64,000 nucleotides of DNA from Clytia hemisphaerica (GCA_902728285.1 CACVBU010000026.1:1426001-1490000), one strand, 5' to 3'; shown: positions 35,060 to 47,602, counted from the stretch's first letter. Notes: a model not told the origin generated them from the sequence alone. Program-made: numbers and translations.

Positions 35060-35480
35060 TTAACCGTATTATCTTCCCCGTGGTATGATTCTTTCTTCAT
35101 TGTTATTAAGTTGGCAACTGGAAAGAACCACTGTCGGTTGGCTATGTACTTGCAGTGACTTTGCTCGCCTAGATCTGATATAGGTCTGTGGCAGGGCTTA
35201 CAATTGACACCGCATATGACATTAAACTATTGTCGTTTGTGCAACTAATTGGAAATTTTAGTTTTATATGGATGAACTAATCGTGTTTTTTAATTCATAT
35301 TTAGAGTTCACATGTTTTCATGAGATTTATGAGAGTAATTTAAAGAGGTGAAGTGTTTCTTCATTTTTGCCTCTTAAGAGATGGCTTCCGTACCTTCAAT
35401 CCCCCAAAAAATATACATCATAGTTTTTAAGCAATTCTAAACTCTTTTGAAAGATCACAATCCATCCCACCCCACTGTCA
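35060..35480. other. Probable 3' flank of the ZNF341-like gene
   Basis: AT-rich sequence after the stop codon with no open frame or repeat that I can recognise. It may hold the 3' UTR; no canonical AATAAA stands out, though variant signals such as ATTAAA (about 35221) are present. Confidence 0.35.
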
Positions 35481-35745
35481 ATGTTGAGTCTGAAACTGAA
35501 CCATGGGCCACGCACTTTTTTTGCAGACCATGCCATACTTTTTTTAATAGCTACTATTTTAAGCCATAAAAAAAGCCATAAAAACTATTATTCTCCCCAA
35601 TTAGATAAACGTTTTAAGGTGTTTTGAGCGTGTAAAAAGTGAAAAGATTTCTTCATCGCCCAACCATGGCGGGCGACAATTTTTCCAAAATATTGCCCCC
35701 CCCCCCCACTCAAAATAGCTCGCCGGGGCCTATGTCAACGCTGAC
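35480..35745 (-). repeat. Dispersed repeat, inverted relative to 42470-42700
   Basis: In reverse complement this matches 42470-42700 in order: a GGGGCCC/GGCGAGC start, a TTTTTCACTTTTTACACGCT-like stretch, AAAACACCTTAAAACG, GAGAATAATAGTTTTTATGG and a CATGGTCTGCAAAAAAAGTG-like stretch. Non-coding. Confidence 0.55.
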
Positions 35746-36454
35746 AGTAGGGGATGGGGGACGACCTCTGGTGTCTCATAATTCAATTAGGGGATTTTCG
35801 GAAGAGAAAATAAATTCTTAAGAAAGTTTGACTAACGAAAAAATCGAAAAAAGTTCACTTGATGGCTCTATTAAAATATTCCAATTTTATGGGAAGGTTT
35901 CCAATTCTCGCTCGAATATTTCAACGGGAATCAGGGAATTTAGCTTCCCTATGGGATTTAATAAACTTTTTGCTTTTTTTGGTTTTCGAGTCGAAGTTCG
36001 ACAATATAATTTAAAAATTCAACACCGTCTAAATTGAAAGTGCTTTCAATTTTCACTGGATTTACTTATTTTTTATCTGCAAACTTAAAATACAGTACTT
36101 TATTTATTTTACAAGTGGAAGATCTATTAGTTATTACTTTGTTTCTTAGTATTTTTAATCATAATTTTTTTAAGTCAGAAATAACGACGTGCAAATTGAA
36201 AATAAATACTATTCTGAATTTAGATTTTAGATTCTTTATTTAAATACGTCATGCAAAAAAATTAAGTTTTAGAAGACATTAATTTTCATAGAAATGTAGA
36301 TTCCAAGCTGATTTTGGACTTATTGTGGAGTTAATCAGAAAAATATGAATATTAAGAACAATTTAATCTTTAATTAAGAACTCTAATAAGAACAACCGAA
36401 CCTCGGCTCTAATTTACTGGGGCTTCTTAAAGGAAGATTTAGATTCAACTACTG

Positions 36455-36597
36455 GTACTGTGGATTCGCCATAACTCGAACGCGCACGGGGGAACACAAA
36501 TTTGTTCAAATTATGGAAATTTCGAGTTATGGGGTGAAGGGACCAGAAAACTAGTTCGAGCTAAGGAATCATTTTAGTTATAGAGGTTCACTGTATC
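36455..36597. mobile_element. Pogo/Tigger-like MITE remnant
   Basis: The left end TACTGTGGATTCGCCATAAC, followed by TCGAAC, and the right end TTATAGAGGTTCACTGTA form an imperfect inverted repeat. Ends of the CAGTG.A..C type next to 'taa.tcgaa' are typical of pogo/Tigger elements, which duplicate TA. About 143 bp, non-coding. Confidence 0.5.
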
Positions 36598-37526
36598 ATT
36601 TTTTATTGGCTAGAGGATTGTGACGCACAAGACAAGCTGAAACTTCCAGCCGCCAGATTGAATATTTAGTTTTTTTCTTCTCCTGAACTATGGATGGAAA
36701 CATTTCGAAATTTTCCCTAACCTAAAAAGAACCTCATTGAAACATAAAAAGAAATGAACAGAAGACAAATTACCGTAATCGACATTCTCAAAAGAAACTC
36801 TTGTTTTTGAATGAAAAATGTCCCTCTCTACTTAAAAAAAAAACAAAATCAATTTTTTCCAAGAGGAGAAAAGTTTGTTGGGACCCGATTTGATGTTCAA
36901 AAGTCCACTGTTTTGTCTAGAAACATTTAAGTGTTTTGGTTGATTTTTATTAATCTTGTGTCATCTAAGCCGAATATGTTGAAATCACTAACTGCATGCT
37001 CTTTCAGGTAATTCGATTTTCGAATAAATGTGAATGGAAAGATTTCAGTTGACGCCTGCTTATGTGAACAATCTTATGTCCAGGTTGATACGCCATTCCA
37101 TTCCTTCTTTTTAATAATAGCTATCAACATGCTATCAACAGTTATAATTTTCTGAACTGTTTGGCTGTCTTTATATACCTCCATTTTTAAGTAGCCTGAA
37201 GACTTCAAAGTGGGTTGGATTTGGGTTCAAAATTCGATAAAATTATATTATTGATAGGGTGGTGCCTGGAGACTTAAGTTTCGAGATCTTTGGAAACCTC
37301 GAATATATTCGGATATGGCTGTTCCGTTGGCTGTTTTATTCACAAACATTTGACGTTTTGGATAAGTTTTTGCTACTACTCCAGTCCTTGTTTAGAAGAA
37401 AGAAACAGATGCTTTTTCTTTTCTACAGCTTAAAACCCTTCTTTATGACAAACCTTTTCCACAGGTTTCTTTTAAGAGCCCCATTCATGCAATCACGCAA
37501 CCCCCAGGTCAGGTCAAGCAACCTCT

Positions 37527-37810
37527 TCTCAGACCCAATGGGACCCCTTCCAACTGTAAAAATTGATCAAAATATCGTCCCCATTGGAACATTATACTCT
37601 AATTTTTGTCTCCGCTAAAAATAATGAGATATGCAATTCCTCACCTGCGAATGTTATGCTATTTTTTCCATCCCACTGAATTTTCTGACTTGAAAACAAT
37701 GGAATTCAAATCCCCAACCATAAAAAAACATAAACCAATCCCCATGAAGTTTTGGTCCGTTATTTTTACCCCCCACTGGCTGAAAACATCCTACCGGGTC
37801 TGTGATCAAG
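37527..37810. mobile_element. 284-bp hAT-like MITE, GCAACCTCT flanks
   Basis: GCAACCTCT stands on both sides (37518-37526 and 37811-37819), a 8-9 bp target duplication. The inner ends carry TCTCAGACCC and the inverted GGGTCTGTGA. Internal phrases (CCCCACTGGCTGAAAA, ATCCTACCGGGTC, 'aattccccaaccat') match the element at 599-879. Confidence 0.7.
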
Positions 37811-37881
37811 GCAACCTCTATATCGGCTTTTTGATGCTTTGATAGACAATTCTCTGGCTTCAATCCGTCTTTGCTTGGATA

Positions 37882-37963
37882 CCCAGCTGGCACACAACGT
37901 TGTTTCAACGTTCACCTAACGTTATATGGATGTTGTGAACGTTAGATAAACGTTGAATGTTGG
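37882..37963. mobile_element. 98-bp palindromic MITE family, truncated copy 1
   Basis: It begins CCCAGCTGGCACACAACGTT and continues through the palindromic core with CGTTATATGGATGTTGTGAA, but the last 15-20 bp are lost. The break adjoins the non-LTR fragment at 37985-38255. Confidence 0.75.
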
Positions 37964-37984
37964 ATATGGTACAGTAAGATGCGC

Positions 37985-38255
37985 GTTTAAAACTTTCCCA
38001 GAAATGGAAAGAAGGGTGACAGCTCGGTAGTTGCCTGGGCTTTCTCTGCTGTATTTTTTAAAGATTGGTCTAATAATCATTTTGGTGAAGTGGGTTGGAG
38101 TGTCTGTTGAGTTCAGGATTTTATCAAATATAATCTTCAGCATATCAATTACTGTGTCTCCTCCTGTTTTCAGCACCTCTGGTGTGATGCTGTCGGATCC
38201 AGGGGCTTTGTTGTTTTTTAGTGAAGTGATTGCTTTCGAAAATCTTTTGATATTG
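37985..38255 (-). pseudogene. Non-LTR retrotransposon reverse-transcriptase fragment
   Basis: On the minus strand one frame reads a typical non-LTR RT segment: SLKNNKAPGSDSITPEVLK, then about 30 residues later MIIRPIFKK and the SPGNYRAVTLLSISGKVL block. These correspond to the N-terminal RT motifs of APE-type LINEs. The rest of the element is absent. The fragment cannot be active. Confidence 0.8.
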
Positions 38256-38284
38256 AAAACTCGTTGTCTTTGGTATCGGCAGAA

Positions 38285-38640
38285 GGGTCGTTACCCGGGG
38301 GGGGACTAGGGTTGCGAGCTGACGGGGGGTGCCGCCCGACTTTCGAACTTTGGACCCTTACCGGGACTAAAAAGGAGAAAACAAAAGAAAATTTTGGGAA
38401 TTTTACGACCCTTAGCGGGACAAATTTGACCAATTTTGACCAAATTTCGATCTTTCAGGGGGTAAAAAGTTGAAATTTTCCTATTTTTCCGTCCCTTAGT
38501 GGGACTGAAATTTGATTTTCTGATTTTTCCGACCCTTACCGGGACTTTGGAAATCCAAAGAAGGTACCCTTAAGGGCGGCACATAGCACATACCGTACCC
38601 TCCATTTGCCTAAGTAACCCTCCCCCTGGGGTCGTTATAA
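38285..38640. repeat. Repeat with 'gacccttaccgggact' units
   Basis: The phrase 'gaccctta.cgggac' recurs at about 38353, 38408, 38492 and 38530, separated by AT-rich spacers. The flanks have G-rich and C-rich ends (CCGGGGGGGGGAC at about 38297, CCCTCCCCCTGGGGTCG at about 38618) that could be decayed inverted termini. It resembles a MITE with internal repeats. Non-coding. Confidence 0.45.
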
Positions 38641-38649
38641 GAAGTATAT

Positions 38650-39760
38650 CTATAGAGGTCTGGCTATTCAGACTACTTTACCTCCTTTTGGCAAGTTTTG
38701 TCTTTATACTTTGCAATAAATAAACTGCAGTATGGTCTATGATGTGTTTTTGGAATATCCTGGACTTGTTTTTTAAGATGTTTTTCAGTATTTCAATTTC
38801 ATAGGATGTTCTCTCAGATCAAAGAGAATTTTCAATTCATAAGTGTTAACAGTTAATATAGTGGGAAGAATTTTCATTTGTTCTTGAGAAAGATAAGAAA
38901 ACTTGTTTTTCTTTAAGGGAGATTTTATTTTTCCTGTAATACATAAGTGATGACACCCACGCTAGGTGTCGTACTTTAAAATTTAAAATTGTGTTGTGAC
39001 ACTTTTTCACCTAAGTCCCAATAAATAAATCATAAATCTTCCTTAAAAAACAGAGTAACAAACATCATAATATCTGTATACGTTTTTACGGTAAAGAGGA
39101 TTGGGTTGCATGCAGTAGTATATTTTGCTTCTCGTAGCGTAGTAATTCCTGATATTCATGACGTAATATTTTAAACGGAAACACCCGAGAAATATGTTTT
39201 TTTTGCGTGTGTATAAAAAGATTACGTCTAGTATCAAGATTCAATGTACACTTTCTTGTCTACGTTGCCGATAATTTTTCCTGAAGAGAAATCCAATAGT
39301 CTGAATCGCAGAACTCTACATATATAATTCTTATATCTACCAAAACAATAAACAGTAAAACAAACCAACAAATTAAAGTCGAAAGGAATTTAAAACTTTA
39401 AAATTTTGTGATATTTCGACACTTATCACGCGTCTATACTTCTTATATCTATAAGAAACTCTATTCGCTAGAGGATGAGCAGAAGCCTACTGCGAACTTG
39501 GTTTTGAAACACAAACAATAGAAACACAACCTTTGTGCTCTTTTTTTATATGAACCAGTAAATTCTTAATGAGCCTCAGTGAGTCTCATTTTTGCACTCC
39601 AAGTCTAAAATTCTTCTTATCCTATTCTTATTTCTTTAGGGCAAAACTGAGGTATTTCATGTTTAATATGACCAAGGGAACGATTGTTTTCAAAGTTTGG
39701 AGGTTTTTTTGTGTCTTCATTTTCGTTTTGTAAACTTTAATGGGATTTTAGAATACATTT
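38650..39760. other. Gene-free AT-rich stretch
   Basis: No supported exon or complete inverted-repeat element was found. A short piece at about 39535-39600 resembles the TTTTTATAAGAAC element group. Confidence 0.4.
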
Positions 39761-40070
39761 ATCAAGAAAAGAAAATTAACCAAATTTGCTTTTTACAATA
39801 CTTTAAGTTTCATGTTTCCAATCGTCAGTTGTAAACTAAATGTTGAACAAAATTCTCTTCCTATTCATACATCGTACAATAATTAGAGTAATTAACAAGG
39901 GAATCAATACGTGTCGTAAAATTTGAAAAAGAAATTCTATTGGGAAATAAAAAGTTAATCTTTTGATTTATAATTTGCCAAGACATATTGTTAATATGGC
40001 GGCACTCGCAATAATTCTGATCTGTTTGTTTAAGAGTTCCTTTTGTTTTTAAGCTTAAGATTTCGAGTGT
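39761..40070 (-). mobile_element. Penelope-like element 3' end, minus-strand copy
   Basis: This is a near-identical inverted copy of 42007-42322. On the minus strand it reads the end of a Penelope-like ORF with CRHINN and the 3' flank. The outer boundary ATCAAGAAAAGAAAATTAAC is shared with the other copy. The sequence runs into the assembly gap at 40073. Confidence 0.65.
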
Positions 40071-40072
40071 TT

Positions 40073-40134
40073 NNNNNNNNNNNNNNNNNNNNNNNNNNNN
40101 NNNNNNNNNNNNNNNNNNNNNNNNNNNNNNNNNN
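40073..40134. other. Assembly gap (62 N)
   Basis: A run of 62 unknown bases. It lies inside the inverted Penelope-like structure, so the arrangement around it could be misassembled. Any protein read through it is meaningless. Confidence 0.99.
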
Positions 40135-41340
40135 TTTAAAAATAGGTACTTCAGTCGAAAAAAATACAAATTGAATATAATGAGGCCAATGAGTCTGGTT
40201 AAATGTTACTTATTTACAAGAAGGATTACTGAAAAAATACTACTGTATGTACGACTGATGAACTAAACTCAAAACTAAACTTTCAAAAAAAACAATTACG
40301 ACAATTTAAAATCTATCTTTATAGCAAGAAAGAAAAAACAGCTAAAACAAGAGCAGAGCTTCAATTCAGTAGGTAAGAGCTTTCAAAATTTAAAACAGAC
40401 ACGAATTGGTTCTACAAGACATACTATCCACACGGTTTCTCGATTCATGAAAAAATAAAGTATTTATCAAAAAAATTCTCTTTTTTTTGGTAATAATTCC
40501 ACAAACAGCAATCAATATAACTGTTTTTTTGAAACCCCCACAGTGTAACATTATCAACCAACAACCCACACCGCCAAATTGTAAAAAAGTCAAGAATTTC
40601 TATCAACAATTTCCGTAAAATTTTTTGTTTTTTCCAACATTCTGAACCAATCATAGCGGAGGCTCATGTATAGAGTGACTGTGTGGCATTTATTGCTTTA
40701 AGATCACAATACCAAACATCAACCAAACAAAACTGACGCCAAGCTAAAAATCTGTCTTTTTTCCATGAAAATTATAAGTGAAACTTATCTCGTAAAATGC
40801 TTTTTCAACATTCTGGAGGTGTTCAAAGCTAGAGGTATCATATGTAGAGCCAAGCAATACATGAAAAGTCATTTACTATCCCATTTGCCATCAAATCAAA
40901 CAACAACCAACGCAACCAACAAATCATGTCTCTTCACTTTCATCCAGTCACATCGTGTTTATATGGGGTATCAGAAGCCCAATCCACAAGAGAAGCCATC
41001 TTTATTATGGAGTGTTCCAAAACTATTGGTAGGTTGTTTGGAAGTAAAGAAACCCACAAAGTTTGTTTTATTTTGAAGATTTAACTTGAAAACAAACTGC
41101 ATCTTTCCAGCCAACTCATGTTTCAACCTGCTACATAACATTGGTCAGTCGGTTCCGCTACTAACATGTAATAGTTTTATTATAGCCGAGCTTGAGAATC
41201 CGTAAGTAGAACTTGTAACATGTATTTGTACAATTATGTCAGTCACTTGAATCATGATTACCCCCCCAATTCACTGGATGCATTTTCGCTGTGAAATTAT
41301 CCGCAAAATTTTCTGACCGCGTTCTGAGACGGAGGCTAAT
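40135..41340. other. Non-coding stretch between Penelope-like fragments
   Basis: About 1.2 kb between two pieces of the minus-strand Penelope-like copy. It contains only short AT-rich open frames without recognisable domains. Its presence suggests an insertion into the element or a join error at the gap. Confidence 0.45.
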
Positions 41341-41520
41341 TGTAACGTTCTTTGAATGTCCTTTCTGTTAATCCTAAGTAGACCTTTTTGGGTACGTTTT
41401 CCCCGGTAACTTCACATTTGTAAATGACCGATGAGATCTGGCAATTTCCTTCGAGGGGGCAATCATCTTTTATTGTACAATTACATGGCTTGTCTGTGTT
41501 GTTAATCCGTGACAAAAGTT
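41341..41520 (-). pseudogene. Penelope-like element GIY-YIG endonuclease fragment, minus strand
   Basis: On the minus strand the frame reads a Cys-rich start (CNCTIKDDCPLEGNC) followed by the GIY-YIG region VIYKCEV...VYLGLTERTFKERY, then a stop. A CxC..CPL.G.C motif joined to a GIY-YIG nuclease core is diagnostic of Penelope-like retroelements. The reverse-transcriptase part is not present. This arm pairs with 41681-41843 as an inverted repeat of about 170 bp. Confidence 0.8.
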
Positions 41521-41525
41521 CAACA

Positions 41526-42322
41526 AAAACGTATCAACAAACGTTGCCAAATCATTTCTCCGCCTAATCGATAAACATTTTACCAACGAAAACGGTCTTC
41601 GAAAAATTTTCAATCGAAACAACGTAAAGGTGAGCTATAGCTCACTCAAACATTGGCTCAATTAAAAATCTCACAAAAAAAACTTTTGTCACGGATTAAC
41701 AACACAGACACCATTAATTGTAATAAAAAGATGATGCCCCCTCGAAGGAAATTCCAGTCTCATCGGTCTTTACAAATTGAAGTTACCGGGAAACGTACCC
41801 AAAAGGTCTACTTGGATTAACAGAAAGGACATCAAGAACGTACAATGGACACAAATCATCTTTAATAATGATCGCTACAAAAAGACACCACACTCTCGAC
41901 AACACTGGGATATGAAATCAAAAGGCGTGATTCCCACATTAAAATGTCAATTGTTTTCCCAAGCGAAGGCAACAATAACATTTCCAAACAGCCATTATGT
42001 CTGAATGAAAAACTTGAAATCTTAGCTATAAAAACAAAAAGGAACTCTTAACAAAAAGATCAGAAATTATTGCGAAGTGCCGCCATATTAACAAATATGT
42101 ATTGGCAAATTATAAATCAAAAGATTAACTTTTTATTTCCCAATAGAATTTCTTTTTCAAATTTTACGACACGTATTGATTCCCTTGTTAATTACTCTAA
42201 TTATTGTACGATGTATGAATAGGAAGAGAATTTTGTTCAACATTTAGTTTACAACTGACGATTGGAAACATGAAACTTAAAGTATTGTAAAAAGCAAATT
42301 TGGTTAATTTTCTTTTCTTGAT
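41526..42322 (+). pseudogene. Penelope-like element C-terminal fragment, plus strand
   Basis: On the plus strand, 41535-41665 reads the linker before the nuclease ([12 protein letters not shown], then [17 protein letters not shown]). 41690-41860 holds the Cys-rich/GIY-YIG region with frame breaks (PLEGNS in one frame, KVYLD in another). 41860-42030 holds a WDMKSKGVIPTLK segment, and 42000-42125 the C-terminal block LCLNEKLEILA...KCRHINKYVLANYKSKD, with several frameshifts. The 3' flank runs to about 42322. It is decayed and cannot be active. It lies head-to-head with the minus-strand copy. Confidence 0.8.
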
Positions 42323-42469
42323 ATTATGCTCCTTCGGTAGAGCACTCTTTGAAGATACATTTAACTTTCTACATATATAGAATACATTTAAGGTGTTGTT
42401 CTTTTCACATAATCTTTGAAAACTAAAGTGAAAAATTTCAGAATAGCGATATCCTCTAGTCTACTTCAC

Positions 42470-42700
42470 TGGACATGGGCCCCGACGAGCCATTTTGAGT
42501 GAGCGGGGCAAAATTTTGGGAAAAAATGTCGAAGAAAATTTTTCACTTTTTACACCCTCAAAACACCTCAAAACGATATCTACATGGAGAATAATAGTTT
42601 TTGTGGTTTGATTTGGTCTCAAACCAGTTTAAAATAGTAACTCTTAAAAACGTATGTTATGACATGGTCTACCAAAAAGTGGGGGGGGGCTGGACTCATA
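42470..42700 (+). repeat. Dispersed repeat matching 35480-35745 in inverted orientation
   Basis: It begins GGGCCCCGACGAGCCATTTT and ends near a G run at 42683-42692. Order of shared phrases is given at 35480-35745. Non-coding. Confidence 0.55.
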
Positions 42701-44490
42701 AGTGATAGAGAATACAGAAATATTAATGTTTAATGTTATAATGTTTAATATTCTTACTAGTTTAGTTTAAAATTCTAGCTATTCCAGGCTTAGCATTGTT
42801 CTTTAACAGTTCTCATTTTTTAGTTCTTATAAAAAAGTATGTATTACGTTAGATGAAAAGTCAGATGCTTGGAAAAAGGACGTTTTATACCCTTATCAAT
42901 GTGAGAGCCATGAAGAAGATCGGGAAAATCTGGTCATTTATGTGAAAACCTAAAAGCTCCTAGTTTGGCATTTTGGGAAATTTAAATAACACGTTAATAA
43001 CAAGAAAAAAGAATTAAAAGAGTTCTTCTGAGAGTTCTTCAAAGATAAACCATTGTGACCAATGAGAGTCAAGTATAGGTTTTCAATCAAAAGAAAAATA
43101 CAAAAAGTCTACCATGTTTCTAAAATGTTTAACGAGATAGTGTTTGAAAACGGATTTAGTCTTAATTTCAGATTACGGGATTAAATTCTAACCATAATCC
43201 ATGAAGCTTTCCCCTAATTTTCCATTCTCCAAAAAGAAAAGGTCTAAAATGAAGATGAAGTTGAAGGAAAAAAACTGGGTGTCTGAAGAACTGTTTATTT
43301 GATAGTCTTCAAAAAGTTTTTGACATTTTGGAACGGTGATAAGAGTTTTTGATTGAAATAAGGTCAGACTTAAATCAGACGAGAGAAAATTTGAGTCAAA
43401 GTCAAAAATGGTTTTAGTTCTGGGAACAACTTTTCATTTAATTTTGCAAAACTTTAAAAAATGTTGATACGAAACAAACATAGCCGAATTTTCTGTATAT
43501 CTTCTAATTCTGCCTTAAATACACTTTTAAAACAATTCTTTTCAACATTTTACTTCTTTGGAGGAGAAATAGTGAGCAAAAAGTGGTTCGTCCGGAGCAT
43601 TTGTGAAGAAAGTGCCAAGGTGTTTTTTGAAGATTTCTTTGGAGTAGTTTGTCAAACCTCTTATTGATCTGGGAAGGGTATTAAACCATAGTCATTATAA
43701 AAAACCAGGGTTAAACAAGCAAGGGCCCTATTGGGAAAGACTTCCCCTCCAGATATCTTTGTGTTAAACGCTGACAGCTTTGAGAACGCAAATTCTCCCC
43801 AATCTTGCCAATCTCTGACTTTATCTCGTATGACATTTAATTAAAAAGAGTGTGCTGTTTGCTTTAGGATAGAAGATCAGGTTTTGATCAAATTATATTC
43901 TCAAATTCTAACAACATTGGATTCACACCCATTATTTTCTTTTGCTGACAGAAGGTGGTTGACAATTTACTGTAATCTAAAGTGTGTGTTTTTTTTTGGA
44001 ATTTTTGTTTTGATGCCGGTCGGTATATATTAGAGTTTTGGGATATTAGCAAAAATTATATACAGTGCTGGATCAATGAATTAGTTTTTCGCAGACTTAG
44101 TGCAAATTGACACAAGTGTAGTACGGCTTTTTTCGGTAATTTTTGTACTTCAGAGGATGAAATTGAAAAAATGCTTCTCGCTCGTTATATTTTAAGAAAT
44201 AATCATCCCAAAAAGTAGACGATGTTATCGTTCGTTACAGTGATAGTAAGGGCGGGAAAATATGGTGGTATGGCGTTATGGCGGTATACGGAACAGAAAA
44301 TCGGCGTGAGAGTTTCGAAGAAACGGACAAACTCTACCGGCTGTAAACTCTTTTCGGCTAAAGGCACGTTTGCAAATTTTCTTCGGCTTTGGGCTTATCC
44401 AAAAAGGGGAAATACATACATATATGAAAATTCTCTTTTCTAGCCATTAGACTTCAAATGCAACAATATTATTCCATTTATATATCGTTT
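42700..44490. other. Gene-free AT-rich stretch
   Basis: No supported exon. A frame at about 43550-43664 (GGEIVSKKWFVRSICEES) is protein-like but has no start or splice context I can defend. Confidence 0.35.
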
Positions 44491-44500
44491 TTTTTTTCAG

Positions 44501-44573
44501 AGGGAGACAGACATCTGAAGCATTAAGAGCTTCTTATGGATTAAGTTTGAATCATCAGACATGGTACAGTTGA
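44501..44573 (+). other. Splice-bounded coding-like exon candidate A
   Basis: A strong acceptor (TTTTTTTTTTCAG, ending 44500) precedes a frame reading GRQTSEALRASYGLSLNHQT. It either ends at TGA (44571-44573) or is cut at a donor ATG|GTACAG (exon end 44563). If the donor is used, the split codon TG|G joins exactly in frame with candidate B at 45501. Family not recognised. Confidence 0.35.
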
Positions 44574-45500
44574 CATATGACCTTCTTTCAACGTCCATTT
44601 AACATTCAAGACGTCCATTTTAAAGTTCGAGAAACGCTAAAAAACTGAAATAACTTTTTGTACAATCAGAGACACCTTACAGTACTTCTTATTATTGCAT
44701 ACTTCTAAATCTGTATTGGAAATTCAAAGTTTTTTTAAAGAAAATGATTGTTCTATTCTTTTTGACGTGACATTTATACATGTGACATATTCACCCGTTT
44801 GAGGACTGTGGAGTGAGTCGAGCTATTTGGAACAATCGACAGTTTTGACCAGATAAATTGAGGGTGGTAAAAATGCTGATTTACCGTCGTCCTTAGTCGG
44901 TTAGGATCTAAACACGTCAAAAACTGACCATATCCTTCACAAAAAAGCGCCTTAAAAGTCGAGGCAGAGGTGAAGCCACTAAATTTCTAAAATAAAGAAT
45001 GGAAGGGCCGTCTTTAAAAAAAAATTCGTTCAAAAGTTAAACTGCTTTAAATCTTGTAACGGTAGACATTTTTGCCTGTAATGCACCTTTGGTAGACGGA
45101 GCTATAAAGTTTGATGTTCAGTCGATGTTCATTCTTATCGTATTGTAATGAAGGCTCCGCTTTATTCTTTGGTAGCTATTAATGTACACCAACGGTTTGC
45201 ATTCTTTTAGCTCTGAGAAAATTTTGTATTCAATTATCAAAAAATGTTTTGAAAGCAGTATGTTAGATTGAGCGTCAGTTGACTTTTTTTATTCAAAAGC
45301 TATCTATTACATAGCTTACATTGTTAGCCATAGGGAACAGCGTCTTAAGTTAATAAAGTCTAAACCAATGTAAAGTATATGGAAAAGCTCAACAGCGATT
45401 TTTGAGAGCTAAGCTATTATAAATCGAGTTCACATACTCTATTGGAGATCGCTGTTTTCGAAACTTATATTTGACTGTTTTATGAGAGCTTGTATTTCAG

Positions 45501-45558
45501 GGTACACATTTTAGCAGAATCGCCGGGATATTTTCTGATTCAATTTGTTTTCAATTGA
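45501..45558 (+). other. Splice-bounded coding-like exon candidate B
   Basis: A good acceptor (TTGTATTTCAG, ending 45500) precedes a frame that, joined to candidate A, reads WVHILAESPGYFLIQFVFN and stops at TGA (45556-45558). The A-B intron would be 937 bp with GT-AG ends. Family not recognised. Confidence 0.3.
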
Positions 45559-46388
45559 CGTTCTACATCTAATTTTTTTTGCTCATTTTAACTTCTAGTT
45601 TGGATTTTCTTGGAATCAAATGTTTATATCTTGTCACCTATGAATAGCGGAAGGGGATCTGTCTGAATTTAATTTTAGTCTTCCGATGCTACAATCATGG
45701 ACGAAAATGGTGAGACAAGAGTAGGATATAAGCTTCAAGCCCCAGTGGCAATGTTGAAAGTATTGGAAAAGTCGGTGGGACGCCCGTTCGCACTAAACAT
45801 TGCCACTTCGGGAGGGGAGGGGGAGCATTCTATTGTTTTTCTAGCATTTTCTAGTGTTTTTCTCAAACATTAAAGCCCGATTGTATATCCTAAATATTCT
45901 AAGTTGAAAGTGCAAAAGGTTAGAGAATGGGAATAAAGGTGTAATCTATTTCCCAGTCAAATCACATAACATGACCGGATTGAAAGTAAAATTTATCACC
46001 AGATTTTGAAAAATTTCCTACGTGATAACAAAAAGAATCACTAGATTCTAAATCCCACGCAAAACTTAAGGCTTCACTTTTTCTTGGTTGGGACCGGCCG
46101 AAGATTCAACTCTATCCTTTCGGGTTTTAAACTCTCTGGTTTATCCCCTTCTTAAAAAAAGCGATGTTATATACGGTGAAAATAGCTCCTGTGGCAGTCT
46201 GTACCTTTGATGTTGTGCAAAGTAGGTAGGATATGCACGGGCTTGTGCAACCGTTTCTTTAATAATCTTACTTCTTTTCGTTTAAAGATCTTGCAATTTC
46301 ATTGTAACAGAAGATCTTGGCAAGATTCTCACAATAGTTTACTAAGATCTCATCATTAATTTTGTATATGATGATCATAGTTCAATAT

Positions 46389-46465
46389 CCCAGCTGGCAC
46401 ACAACGTTGTTTCAACGTTCATCTAATGTTCACAACGTCCATATAACGTTAGATGAACGTCTCGA
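46389..46465. mobile_element. 98-bp palindromic MITE family, truncated copy 2
   Basis: CCCAGCTGGCACACAACGTT is followed by the core up to TTAGATGAACGTC, after which the right-hand end is lost. Confidence 0.75.
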
Positions 46466-47602
46466 ACCTCTATAAATCGTATGCCAAAATGTTAAGAACT
46501 TACTCTAAGACAACATTCTTTTGAGGAAATTGCACAAAAATACTAATAAAATGATAAAAATAAGAGCGTGTTAAGAATTTGTTTGGAATTGAAACTCCTG
46601 AAAGCATCCTAAAGTTTCGAAAATTTTGGATGTTTAGAAGAAAAAGGGTTATTCCCGAACCCAGAAGGATTCGTCGAATAGCTAACCCGAGGAAATTTAA
46701 ACACACATGTCAATTAGGAGCTATGTCACCAATTAACTAGATTTTCATTAAGAAATGAGGTAATTATAATTAACATAAACAAGCTAATTAACGATTATCC
46801 TTGATTAAAAGAACATACGGTACCCTTTGTACTGTACAAGATTTAAAACAATTCTGAAAGGTTGTAAAGAAAGTATAATCACTTATTTAATACTTTTTGA
46901 TCTAGTATGTCAACTAAAGTATTTCAAAAAATAAATTGGCAATACACGTTTATAAATTGTTTAAGGTTGAGAGACCTTCCTATTTCTACTTCAGGCATTT
47001 TTAAAGATCTTGTTTTTTCTTATAAGAATTTAAACGTCTAATTTTTAACTCAAAAAGAATCGATGACCGGGCGTATAAAGAGGTTTTGCGAATGGAATAA
47101 TATGACCTGGTTATTCGGCCAAAACTATTTTTATTCGGACAAAAGAAAACAAAAACAAAAGCGACTGGATTCTAATGTTTGTGTTCATTATTGATGTTTA
47201 TTTATGTGCAATTGTTTTGATTTTAACCAATCAGCGTGCTCAAATTGAATTTTCATCCCGCAAATTTGTATAAATAAAAAATCAAAGCTGTATGAAATTT
47301 TTAGACAACTGTACTATCCATGCTAGGGTGATCTTATTTTTAAGCACTTTAATTTTAAAATCGTTCTTGCCTTATTGATAATTTTAAGGGAAAAATTGAA
47401 GTATTTTAAAACTCTTTACCCTCTACTTATACTCTTTTGACCCTTAAATTTGCTTAAAATTCTATCATCCCAGGGCTCATTTTTGTCTTGCAATTTCTCA
47501 TTCATTGGCGTTTTTAAGCAATCATTCGGTTTTAAGTGTTCTTATGAAATTGTTTTTTTACGATAACAAAAATTATTGATTATATTTGTTATATTCTTAT
47601 AG

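Noticed and set aside
37259-37618. 119-codon plus-strand frame
   Set aside because: It has no ATG start, no domain, and runs into the hAT-like MITE at 37527.
39861-40169. 102-codon minus-strand frame through the N run
   Set aside because: It includes 22 unknown residues from the assembly gap. Only the part left of the gap is meaningful, and it belongs to the Penelope-like copy.
46500-46706. 68-codon minus-strand frame
   Set aside because: It overlaps repeat sequence of the 'aatgttaagaac' group and has no protein features.
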